Part shown: one piece after another, positions 41,087 through 48,685 of the stretch
Position numbering within the stretch: the first letter of the stretch is position 1
Layout of the letters: each line of letters opens with the position of its first letter
DNA from: Mannheimia indoligenes
GTDB lineage: Bacteria; Pseudomonadota; Gammaproteobacteria; Enterobacterales; Pasteurellaceae
NCBI RefSeq assembly: GCF_036880405.1
Contig: NZ_JBAJJM010000001.1
Span: forward strand, 1 to 64,000
Direction: 5' to 3'
DNA length: 64,000 nt
The notes under the pieces: generated by a model
What the model was told of the DNA's origin: nothing
Seen by the model: the letters and a program-made list of their open reading frames with translations, nothing else
The model's database searches: none
Made by a program: the position numbers and the translations under genes

Positions 41087-41584
41087 TTAACGCACACGCA
41101 GTACTTGACCAACTTTTAGGGCAGAATTTGCACTTAAGCCGTTTAAGTTAGCAATATGGCTCGCACTTGTGCCTGTTAAGTAGCCAATTAAATAAAGGGT
41201 ATCACTTTTACCCACTGTGTAAGAGCTATCGGTATAGCAACCTTTGGTAATTTGTGCGTAAATTGGGGCATTATTGCCATCTCGCACAACTTGGCAGTTG
41301 CCTACGTTTTCCATTTGAGCTCCATAGCTACCGCTTGAAACAGGCATTGGGGCAGGTGCGGCAGTAATAGGTTGTGGGGCTGAATATACAGGCTGTGCCG
41401 GCGGTACAGCAATGGGTTGATTCATAGAATCCGGCATTGGTGCAGTTTGAATGCTATCCGCAGATTGCCAAGTTGCGTTGGCATCTGTGGTTTCCACGCT
41501 TGATGTACTAGACTCGCTTGAGTTACTTGAACAGCCTGCTAAAGCGAATGAGACAAGTGATAAAACAAAAAGTGATTTTTTCAT
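41087..41584 (-). CDS. LysM lipoprotein, NlpD paralogue without the LytM domain
   Basis: A 165-residue lipoprotein with lipobox LAGC (C18), a Ser/Thr-rich then Pro-rich linker, and a C-terminal LysM domain (about 122-165). The block VRDGNNAPIYAQITKGCY before the LysM is nearly the same as PRDANNAPMYNQIQKGFY in NlpD. The LytM domain is absent, so it can bind peptidoglycan but not activate amidases in the NlpD way. It sits between yqaA and the small lipoprotein gene in the surE-nlpD operon. Confidence 0.85.
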   Translation of the reverse strand: MKKSLFVLSLVSFALAGCSSNSSESSTSSVETTDANATWQSADSIQTAPMPDSMNQPIAVPPAQPVYSAPQPITAAPAPMPVSSGSYGAQMENVGNCQVVRDGNNAPIYAQITKGCYTDSSYTVGKSDTLYLIGYLTGTSASHIANLNGLSANSALKVGQVLRVR

Positions 41585-41603
41585 TTTCTATTACCCTTAA
41601 AAT

Positions 41604-42188
41604 TTAGTTCAATAATTTGTAAAGAAGATAAGCAACTACCGCAAGCACGATAGTTCCCCAACCAATTAATTCAATAGAGTGGCGAATTCTGACTTCATAT
41701 TTTTTGCCTCCCCACGCAGACAGTTTTGCGACTAAAATAAAGCGGGCAAAACGAGAAATTGCAGCGGTTATTACAAATGGGAAAAATGCCATTTGTAGCA
41801 CACCGGCACATATCGTAAATACTTTAAACGGAATTGGTGAGAATCCTGCTAAGAAGACAACTGCCACTCCCCAAGTTTCAAACCACGCTTTTGCTCTATC
41901 GAAGTTTGCTTGCATTCCCCAGTTGGCAATAATGCCTTGTACCCAATCGGTCGCATACAAACCGATAAAATAGCCGATAATACCACCCAGCACGGAGGCA
42001 ACAGTGGTATAAAAAGCATATTTAAACGCATTTTCCGGTTTTGCCATCGACATCGGAATAAGCATTACATCAGGCGGAATTGGGAAGAAAATCGCCTCAA
42101 TAAAACTGACTAAACTAAGCCAAAATGCCGCTAAACGGTGTTTTGACCATTCCATAGTTTTGTCATAAATTTTTTCAAACAGTTTCAT
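41604..42188 (-). CDS. yqaA: YqaA family inner-membrane protein (SNARE-associated/DedA-like)
   Basis: A 194-residue membrane protein with about four helices. The segment FFPIPPDVMLIPMS, the GGIIGYFIGLYATD helix and FLAGFSPIPFKVFTICAG are typical of YqaA in the VTT/DedA superfamily. Relatives include lipid carrier flippases; the role of YqaA is not known. Its start overlaps the end of surE by 14 bases, so it is translationally coupled. It takes the place that pcm has in E. coli. Confidence 0.87.
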   Translation of the reverse strand: MKLFEKIYDKTMEWSKHRLAAFWLSLVSFIEAIFFPIPPDVMLIPMSMAKPENAFKYAFYTTVASVLGGIIGYFIGLYATDWVQGIIANWGMQANFDRAKAWFETWGVAVVFLAGFSPIPFKVFTICAGVLQMAFFPFVITAAISRFARFILVAKLSAWGGKKYEVRIRHSIELIGWGTIVLAVVAYLLYKLLN

Positions 42189-42963
42189 TAAAAATGCCTT
42201 TTAAAGTTGCAATAGTTTTATGTGCAGTCATATCCACTTGGATTGGAGTAATAGATACACAATCTCGATTTAACGCATAAAAATCGGTGCCGTAACTTTC
42301 ATCTATTGGATCGCCTGTTACGCCAATCCAATACACATCGGCATTGCGAGGATCTTTCTGTTTTACGATCTCAGCAGCGGTTGAGCGTTCTCCTAATCGG
42401 GTGATCATCGTGCCTTTTAGTTCTGTATAAGGTAAATTTGGCACATTCACGTTTAAAACGTGGTTTGGCGGAAACATTTGATTTTCCATTTTTATCAACA
42501 AATCTAACACAACTTGTGCTGCGGTATTAAAATGGTTTTCGCCATCTAAAAATGAGGAATGCTTACGTCCAACCAGCGAAACTGCAATACTTGGTAATGG
42601 TAAATGGCGACCTTCTAACGCGGCAGCTACCGTGCCTGAGTAAACCACATCATCGCCTAAATTTGCACCGTGATTAATCCCCGAAACCACTAAATCAAAT
42701 TTTTCCGCAAATTTACCGTCAAACAAGCCATTTAAGGCTAAATGGACACAATCTGCCGGTGTACCGGCGATTACCGCATAATTGTATTCATCAAAACGAT
42801 GCACACGTAATGGATCGACCAAAGTTAAACAACTTGATGCTGCACTGCGGTTACGATCCGGAGCAATAATGGTTACAATATGCCCTGCATCTCGCAGTGC
42901 TTTGGCTAAGGTTTGAATGCCGACAGCGTGAAAACCATCGTCATTACTGATTAAAATTCTCAT
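42175..42963 (-). CDS. surE: 5'/3'-nucleotidase SurE
   Basis: A 262-residue metal-dependent phosphatase for nucleoside monophosphates and polyphosphate ends. The N-terminal MRILISNDDGFHAVGI holds the metal-binding D8 and D9, APDRNRSAASS carries the conserved Ser, and VSGINHGANLGDDVVYSGTV is the family core. It heads the surE-yqaA-lipoproteins-nlpD unit; truD lies upstream on the same strand, as in E. coli truD-surE. Confidence 0.94.
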   Translation of the reverse strand: MRILISNDDGFHAVGIQTLAKALRDAGHIVTIIAPDRNRSAASSCLTLVDPLRVHRFDEYNYAVIAGTPADCVHLALNGLFDGKFAEKFDLVVSGINHGANLGDDVVYSGTVAAALEGRHLPLPSIAVSLVGRKHSSFLDGENHFNTAAQVVLDLLIKMENQMFPPNHVLNVNVPNLPYTELKGTMITRLGERSTAAEIVKQKDPRNADVYWIGVTGDPIDESYGTDFYALNRDCVSITPIQVDMTAHKTIATLKGIFNETV

Positions 42964-43058
42964 AATTTCCTTTAGATCTTACTGCTAAACAGATACTAAG
43001 TATAAAAGCATTCAATTCTAACAATTTTTCGACAATTTTTTTAGTCTAAAAGTGTAAA

Positions 43059-43121
43059 AAGCGGTAAGATTTTAAGAAAGTTTTGCAAATTGCAAAAAAT
43101 CTTATAAATCTAACCGCTTGT
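43059..43121 (-). terminator. Uptake-sequence hairpin downstream of truD
   Basis: On the minus strand ACAAGCGGTTAGATTT faces AAATCTTACCGCTTTTT; the arms pair over about 14 bases with one mismatch, and T residues follow. It separates truD from surE. Confidence 0.75.
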
Positions 43122-43125
43122 AGAT

Positions 43126-44145
43126 TTAAACTTCATTCTCTTCCGATAAACGTATTAACTCTCGCACCAATCCTGTTGCATAGCTACCTGAATCTAAAAA
43201 GAATTTTAATCTTAATCCATCTGTCTCAAATTGCCATTCGAGATCTTTAGGTTTGCAGATCATTGCTCGGCGGGCAGTGCTCATTCGCTCTTTTTTCATT
43301 AATTCCACTAGATCGGAGTGTTGTTCAATAATTGCTTTTTCGGGTTGGTTGCTTTCCAACTCAAGCGATTTTTCACCAATGAGAGGGGCGGTGAGTAATA
43401 CATCAAAGTGAGCTAAGCGATCTTGGGTTTCGGCAATTTCATCTTGTTTTACGCAGAAAAAACTATTTGAGCCGGCAAGCTGAACGTAATCATTTTCTAG
43501 CACTTGATTCATCAAGCCATCTGCAATACGTTGGGAAACCACTAAATTAAATACTTCAGAGCGGGCAGCAGAAAGGTAGAAACTGCGTTTTTTGCGATCT
43601 TTTACCGTAATTTCACCCTTAGCCCAACGTAACGCTTGGGTTAAATTATGACCGTCTCGCCCGAAACGTTGTTCGGTAAAATAATTGGGGAATCCGACCG
43701 CTTGTATTTGCTGTAAGCGATGGGTTAGGTTATCGCTTTCTTTGACATCACGTAGCAATAACTCAAAATAATTGCCGGCAAGTGAGCCAACACGGATTTT
43801 GCGGTTGTGGCGAGTAACCTCTAAAATTTCCACACCTTCACATTCAAAAGTAGAGAAATCAGGTGTTTCTTTACCAGCCAAATGCAAGCAGAACCATTGC
43901 TCAGTAACGGCGTGGCGGTCTTTTAAGCCTGCGTAGCTCATCTCTCGCTCAGAAATTCCGACAAATTTTGCTAATTTTTCGCCGACAAAGAGAGTGTTTG
44001 CATTGGTTTTACGGATTTTAACTGCCACAAACTCTCCCTCGCCAGTCAGTTCATAGCCCAATTCTTCACGCACGATAAAGTCGGCAAATTCAGCTTTTAA
44101 ATGCCCTTGGGTTTGAGGGGCAGAGTATAAATAGTTTAGTTGCAT
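43126..44145 (-). CDS. truD: tRNA pseudouridine(13) synthase TruD
   Basis: A 339-residue enzyme that makes pseudouridine 13 in tRNA-Glu. The catalytic aspartate is D76 in SYAGLKDRHAVTEQWF, and FPNYFTEQRFGRDGHN near 150-165 is the TruD signature. The length is close to the E. coli enzyme (349). It is divergent from tpiA and upstream of surE, with a hairpin between truD and surE in place of the usual tight coupling with ispF. Confidence 0.94.
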   Translation of the reverse strand: MQLNYLYSAPQTQGHLKAEFADFIVREELGYELTGEGEFVAVKIRKTNANTLFVGEKLAKFVGISEREMSYAGLKDRHAVTEQWFCLHLAGKETPDFSTFECEGVEILEVTRHNRKIRVGSLAGNYFELLLRDVKESDNLTHRLQQIQAVGFPNYFTEQRFGRDGHNLTQALRWAKGEITVKDRKKRSFYLSAARSEVFNLVVSQRIADGLMNQVLENDYVQLAGSNSFFCVKQDEIAETQDRLAHFDVLLTAPLIGEKSLELESNQPEKAIIEQHSDLVELMKKERMSTARRAMICKPKDLEWQFETDGLRLKFFLDSGSYATGLVRELIRLSEENEV

Positions 44146-44192
44146 TGTTTTTTGCTCATTAGAAATAGATTTACTAATTATACGTTAAACCT

Positions 44193-44208
44193 TTCGATCT
44201 AGATCAGA
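44193..44208. promoter_or_regulatory. Weak CRP-like site between truD and tpiA
   Basis: TTCGA-TCTAGA-TCAGA matches the CRP geometry and its favoured TCTAGA centre, but each half departs from TGTGA/TCACA. It is only a candidate. Confidence 0.3.
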
Positions 44209-44296
44209 AAAAGCGAATAAAAACCACAAAACGCTTTCAAAATTTGATATAGTTCACAACGATTTATATTTAAATTCAATTTATAGGAGAAACAAA

Positions 44297-45088
44297 ATGG
44301 CACGTCGTCCACTGGTAATGGGTAACTGGAAATTAAACGGTGATAAAGCGTTTACTAAAACCTTAATTGCAGATTTAAAAGCAGAATTACACGGCGTTGA
44401 AGGCTGTGATGTAGCAATTGCTCCACCGGTAATGTATTTGGCTCACGCTGAAGCATCACTTGCAGGTTGTGGCTGTGGTTGTAGCGATAAAGGCTTAATT
44501 GCATTAGGTTCACAAAATGTTGATGTGAATGTGAAAGGTGCATTCACAGGCGATATTTCCCCTGAAATGTTAAAAGAGTTTGGTGCAAAATACATCATTA
44601 TCGGGCATTCAGAGCGTCGTACTTACCATAAAGAGAGCGATGAATTTATCGCCCAAAAATTCAAAGTGTTAAAAGATGCAGGTTTAGTGCCGGTGTTATG
44701 TATCGGTGAATCTGAAGCAGAAAACGAAGCAGGCAAAACCGAAGAAGTGTGTGCACGTCAAATTGATGCAGTAATCAACGCACACGGTGTTGAAGCATTT
44801 AACGGTGCAGTTATTGCTTACGAACCAATCTGGGCGATCGGCACAGGCAAATCAGCGACTCCAGCACAAGCTCAAGCAGTACATAAATTCATCCGTGATC
44901 ACATCGCAGCAAAATCACAAGCAGTAGCAGACCAAGTGATTATTCAATACGGCGGTTCTGTAAATGATGCAAATGCGGCAGAATTATTTACTCAGCCGGA
45001 TATTGACGGTGCATTAGTCGGCGGTGCTTCACTGAAAGCTCCGGCATTTGCGGTAATCGTGAAAGCAGCGGCAGCAGCGAAAGCATAA
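44297..45088 (+). CDS. tpiA: Triose-phosphate isomerase
   Basis: A 263-residue TIM-barrel enzyme. K12 (GNWKLNG), H104 (IIIGHSERR) and E176 (AYEPIWAIGTG) form the active site, with GGSVNDAN as the phosphate loop. It is longer than the 255-residue E. coli enzyme because of an insertion, GCGCGCSDKG, near residues 57-66. H. influenzae TpiA has a similar Cys-Gly insert, so this appears to be a family trait in Pasteurellaceae. A TAGGAGAAA ribosome site is present. Monocistronic. Confidence 0.97.
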   Translation: MARRPLVMGNWKLNGDKAFTKTLIADLKAELHGVEGCDVAIAPPVMYLAHAEASLAGCGCGCSDKGLIALGSQNVDVNVKGAFTGDISPEMLKEFGAKYIIIGHSERRTYHKESDEFIAQKFKVLKDAGLVPVLCIGESEAENEAGKTEEVCARQIDAVINAHGVEAFNGAVIAYEPIWAIGTGKSATPAQAQAVHKFIRDHIAAKSQAVADQVIIQYGGSVNDANAAELFTQPDIDGALVGGASLKAPAFAVIVKAAAAAKA

Positions 45089-45104
45089 TTGCATTTTTAA
45101 TATT

Positions 45105-45161
45105 ACAAGCGGTTGTTTTTCTCATATTTTTTGCAAAATGTTTGAGAAAAACAACCGCTTT
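45105..45161. terminator. Terminator between tpiA and yobD, paired uptake motifs
   Basis: An 18-bp perfect stem joins 45107-45124 to 45143-45160 (aagcggttgtttttctca and its complement). ACAAGCGGT starts the left arm at 45105. Convergent genes lie on either side. Confidence 0.85.
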
Positions 45162-45162
45162 G

Positions 45163-45633
45163 CTATTTTTTATATCCACCAAAAAAGTTTACCACAGATT
45201 GAAGATCATTTTCGTTTTCGGGGCTGGCAAGTAACCTTCTTCCTCCGTGTAAGTCAATGACGAGGACTTTTTCACGAGGGCTTATCTCAGCTATATTTAT
45301 TTGGTAAATTCTAGTGTAATGAAAGTAAACATTGGCAAAGAAAAATCCATTTTGTTTGAGTAAAAGACGTGGTGCACGAAAAAATGCTAAATAGACGGCT
45401 AAAATAACGCAAGTGCTAAGTAGATAGAGGGTAAATGCCGAAATTTGATTTTGAATGCCATAGCTAATAGAGAGTATGATTAAGCCGATTAATAACCAAC
45501 TATCAATAGCTTTTTGTTTTTTGAGTACGACTGTGAGTTTTGTTTCGCCTTTAAGTTTATTCATTAGGATTTGATCGTAAATGGCAAAACTAAAGCTAAG
45601 TAAAATAAAGAAAAAAAGAATCGCATTTGTCAT
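45163..45633 (-). CDS. yobD: YobD family membrane protein (DUF986, UPF0266)
   Basis: A 156-residue protein with three hydrophobic helices (about 3-22, 45-65 and 68-88) and a C-terminal soluble part ending in a PH-like region (INIAEISPREKVLVIDLHGGRRLL). This matches UPF0266/YobD. The E. coli gene also follows manXYZ, which supports the call. The role is unknown. The ATG at 45633 starts the first helix; the longer frame overlaps manZ and is not conserved. Confidence 0.85.
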   Translation of the reverse strand: MTNAILFFFILLSFSFAIYDQILMNKLKGETKLTVVLKKQKAIDSWLLIGLIILSISYGIQNQISAFTLYLLSTCVILAVYLAFFRAPRLLLKQNGFFFANVYFHYTRIYQINIAEISPREKVLVIDLHGGRRLLASPENENDLQSVVNFFGGYKK

Positions 45634-45670
45634 AATGTCTGAATAGTGGGAAAAATGTAGATAGAAATTA

Positions 45671-45705
45671 TAAAAAAACCGCTTGAAGATCAAGCGGTCA
45701 TTTTT
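45671..45705 (-). terminator. Terminator of manXYZ
   Basis: On the minus strand ACCGCTTGA pairs with TCAAGCGGT across a TCT loop, and seven T follow. The motif is one base off the uptake consensus (TCAAGCGGT). Confidence 0.85.
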
Positions 45706-45731
45706 GAGAGAAATTTTACATATCGGTATAT

Positions 45732-46568
45732 TTAAGCTAATGCACCTGTTGCAGCACCTAAAATACCAATGACAAAGAATCCTAGGATAATCCAAATTGC
45801 ATTAACACGGTTGCGAAGTAGCCACATACAAGCAAAGGTTAAAAGCAACGGCAGTAAACCCGGCATTAAGCTGTCTAAGATGCTTTGAACGGTGGTAATT
45901 TCGGTTGTACCATCTTGTTTCTGAATTGTAGAAAGCACAAGCGGAACATTGATGCTGGTCCATTTTTGGACTAAAGCCCCCATAATAAACAGACCTAAAA
46001 TTGATGCACCTTCGGTTAATTTTTGTAGTAAACCTCCGCTCATATCTTGTACAACATCTAATCCTTTTTTATAGCCATAAACTACACCATAATAGCGGCT
46101 TGCTAAGCGGACAATATTAAATAAAACAAAGAATAAAATTGGACCTAAAAGTTCGCCTTTTAACGCTAAACCTGCCCCTAATGCAGCAAAGACGGGGCGA
46201 ACGGTTCCCCAGAAGATAGGATCACCTACACCTGCTAAAGGACCCATCAGACCAACTTTAATCCCGTTAATTGCGGCATTATCGATCTCTTTACCATTAG
46301 CTCGCTCTTCTTCCATCGCAATAGTTACACCTAAAATAGGGGCACCAACAAATGGCTGAGTGTTAAAGAATTCAGAGTGGCGTTTAATAGCTTCTTTACG
46401 AGCAGGGTCATTTGGATCGGGATATAAGCGTTTGATGACCGGTACCATCGCATAAGCAAAGCCTAAAGCCTGCATACGTTCGAAGTTCCACGAACCTTGG
46501 AATAAGTTTGAACGACGTACAACGGCATTCAAATCGCTTTTCGTTACTTTTTTGATTTCGGTTGTCAT
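45732..46568 (-). CDS. manZ: PTS mannose-type transporter subunit IID
   Basis: A 278-residue membrane subunit of the mannose-family phosphotransferase system. The N-terminal SNLFQGSWNFERMQALGFAYAMVPVIKRLYPD is the IID hallmark, and GLMGPLAGVGDPIFWGTVRP is the conserved loop. The C-terminal end carries the hydrophobic helices. With IIC it forms the channel for mannose, glucose and related sugars. It begins 13 bases after manY. Confidence 0.94.
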   Translation of the reverse strand: MTTEIKKVTKSDLNAVVRRSNLFQGSWNFERMQALGFAYAMVPVIKRLYPDPNDPARKEAIKRHSEFFNTQPFVGAPILGVTIAMEEERANGKEIDNAAINGIKVGLMGPLAGVGDPIFWGTVRPVFAALGAGLALKGELLGPILFFVLFNIVRLASRYYGVVYGYKKGLDVVQDMSGGLLQKLTEGASILGLFIMGALVQKWTSINVPLVLSTIQKQDGTTEITTVQSILDSLMPGLLPLLLTFACMWLLRNRVNAIWIILGFFVIGILGAATGALA

Positions 46569-46581
46569 ATTGAATGCCCTC

Positions 46582-47382
46582 TTAGTCTAAACGGTTGTCT
46601 AAATCATTTTTCGGTGCAGCAGTTACTACTACTTGTTGGCCTTTGTTGTATTTTGGATGCATATGGATATACAACATTGCAATTACAGTACCTAGTACAC
46701 CAAGTGCGACAAGGTTAAAATCAGTAAAACCTGCAATCACAAAACCGGCAAAGAAGAACGGCATTAAATGACCGGCACGCATCATATTAATCACCATCGC
46801 ATAACCGACTACGGCAATAAAGCCACCTGCAATTTTGAGCCCTGTTGTTACAACTTCAGGAATCGCATTTAACATTGTTTGTACTGCATCTGTGCCTGCT
46901 GTTAGAGCAACAATTAATGCTGGAATAGCAATACGCATTGCTTGTAAGAGTAATGCACCACGATGTAGCCAATCTAAGCGGTTTAAGTTACCATCTTCTA
47001 TTGATTTATCCGCTGCGTGTTGGAAGCCAACAGTGATAGCTCGTACAATATAAGTTAATACTTGACCTGCTGCTGCAAGTGGGATTGCAATAGCAATACC
47101 TGTTGAAATATCTTGTTTACCAACAATGACAAGAATGGTTGAAACAATAGAGGCAAGAGCTGCATCAGGAGCAACTGCTGCACCAATGTTCATCCAGCCT
47201 AATGCTAATAGTTCTAATGAACCACCTACAATAACACCAGTTGTAACATCGCCTAACACTAATCCTATCATCGTACAAGCGATTAGCGGACGGTGAGTTT
47301 GCCATTCATCAAGAATTGAGCCCATACCGGAGATACAGGCAACGAGGAATAAAAGCACAATTTGTAATGCTGAGAGTTCCAT
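46582..47382 (-). CDS. manY: PTS mannose-type transporter subunit IIC
   Basis: A 266-residue, highly hydrophobic protein of the mannose-family IIC type. GMGSILDEWQTHRPLIACTMIGLVLGDVTTGVIVGGSLELLALGW near the N-terminus is close to E. coli ManY. It forms the sugar channel with IID. It lies 11 bases after manX and 13 before manZ, a compact operon. Confidence 0.94.
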   Translation of the reverse strand: MELSALQIVLLFLVACISGMGSILDEWQTHRPLIACTMIGLVLGDVTTGVIVGGSLELLALGWMNIGAAVAPDAALASIVSTILVIVGKQDISTGIAIAIPLAAAGQVLTYIVRAITVGFQHAADKSIEDGNLNRLDWLHRGALLLQAMRIAIPALIVALTAGTDAVQTMLNAIPEVVTTGLKIAGGFIAVVGYAMVINMMRAGHLMPFFFAGFVIAGFTDFNLVALGVLGTVIAMLYIHMHPKYNKGQQVVVTAAPKNDLDNRLD

Positions 47383-47393
47383 ATTGATTTCCT

Positions 47394-48371
47394 TTAGATT
47401 AAATTATGTTTTTTTAATAAATCCATCATATATTGACGGCTATCACTTGAGACTTTACGTACTTCCAACTCAACACCTTTAGTGTCAATAGCTTTGAAAG
47501 CCTCAATATCCTTCTGATCAACGGCAACAGCGTGGCTGACCATTTTTTTCCCTTCTTTATGAGAAATGCCTCCAACATTAATGGAGGTAAGCGGAACACC
47601 ACCTTCGATAAGTTCCAGCACATCGCTAGGATTAGTGAAGAGAAGCATCACTCTGTCATCTGCATATTCAGGATTGTTATAGACACGGATCATTTTAGGT
47701 ACATCAACAACGTGTGCCGTAACACCAAGAGGAGCTACACTTTTTAACATCGTTGTACGAACGCTATCTTTTGCAACACCCTCATTTACGACAATAATAC
47801 GATTTACCTTGCTTTCTTTTGTCCAAACAGTTGCTACTTGTCCGTGAATTAGACGATCATCAATACGGGCAAGAGCAATAGTCATTCGGCGACCATCATC
47901 GACAATTTCAGATTGTTGGGTAACAGATGTTTCTTGTTCTTGAGTTGGAGTAGTTGCTTGAGCAACCTCAGGTTGATGGTTTAATGAACGAATTCCTGTT
48001 GAGCCAGCTTCTAATGCTACTTCAACAAGCTCTTCTAGTGATTCAACATCATCACGAGCCATACAGGTATTGACTAACATTGGGATATTAACACCGGCAA
48101 CAACATCCATTCCTGTTTTACCATCTTGGAAGCGATTAGCCGCATTGAAAGGGCTTCCTCCCCACATATCCACAAGAAATAGAACTTGATCACAATGTGA
48201 TAATGGTCCATCAATTAATGTTTGGTATTTACCCATAATCGTTTCTGCATTTTCACCGGGAACAAAGTCAATGTATGCCACATCTTCTTGCTCACCAATT
48301 AACATCTCCGTCGTTTTGAGGAGTTGTTCCGCAGCAACACCATGGGTTGCTATAATAATAGCAATGCTCAT
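47394..48371 (-). CDS. manX: PTS mannose-type subunit IIAB
   Basis: A 325-residue cytoplasmic protein with two phosphotransfer domains. IIA (1-130) has the active H10 in IIIATHGVAAEQLL; a Thr/Gln-rich linker spans about 133-160; IIB (163-325) has H176 in IALARIDDRLIHGQVAT. The phosphate passes from HPr to H10, H176 and then the sugar. First gene of manXYZ, with a TCTAAGGAGT ribosome site and a consensus CRP site 87 bases upstream. Confidence 0.95.
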   Translation of the reverse strand: MSIAIIIATHGVAAEQLLKTTEMLIGEQEDVAYIDFVPGENAETIMGKYQTLIDGPLSHCDQVLFLVDMWGGSPFNAANRFQDGKTGMDVVAGVNIPMLVNTCMARDDVESLEELVEVALEAGSTGIRSLNHQPEVAQATTPTQEQETSVTQQSEIVDDGRRMTIALARIDDRLIHGQVATVWTKESKVNRIIVVNEGVAKDSVRTTMLKSVAPLGVTAHVVDVPKMIRVYNNPEYADDRVMLLFTNPSDVLELIEGGVPLTSINVGGISHKEGKKMVSHAVAVDQKDIEAFKAIDTKGVELEVRKVSSDSRQYMMDLLKKHNLI

Positions 48372-48457
48372 TTGTTACTCCTTAGAGGTATTTAGGTTAT
48401 TACTGGAGTGTGATTTTAATATGATAATTATTTCACGCAATGTATTAATTATGGAAG

Positions 48458-48473
48458 TGTGATCTATATCACA
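48458..48473 (-). promoter_or_regulatory. CRP site upstream of manXYZ
   Basis: TGTGA-TCTATA-TCACA is a perfect CRP core match, 87 bases before the manX ATG. CRP control of a PTS sugar operon is the normal pattern. Confidence 0.8.
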
Positions 48474-48629
48474 TATAAAGATATTTTTTGTTTGTTAATT
48501 AGCTTTATTGTGATTTATTTATAACATTTTAATAACAAAATGTTACGGGTATTCTTCATTTTTGTTATATGCTCATTCTTTATTTGGAGTGGTTTTGTGC
48601 GAAGTAAAATATAATTGGAGTGCTGATGT

Positions 48630-48664
48630 ATAAATAAAGAGCCATTGATTAATCAACGGCTCCT
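48630..48664 (-). terminator. Terminator of gshAB
   Basis: The stem gagccgttgatt / aatcaatggctc on the minus strand (one G-U pair) is followed by TTTATTT. The remaining 314-base gap up to manX holds this and the CRP site; no gene is seen. Confidence 0.8.
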
Positions 48665-48685
48665 CTTGAATAGATAATAAGAATT

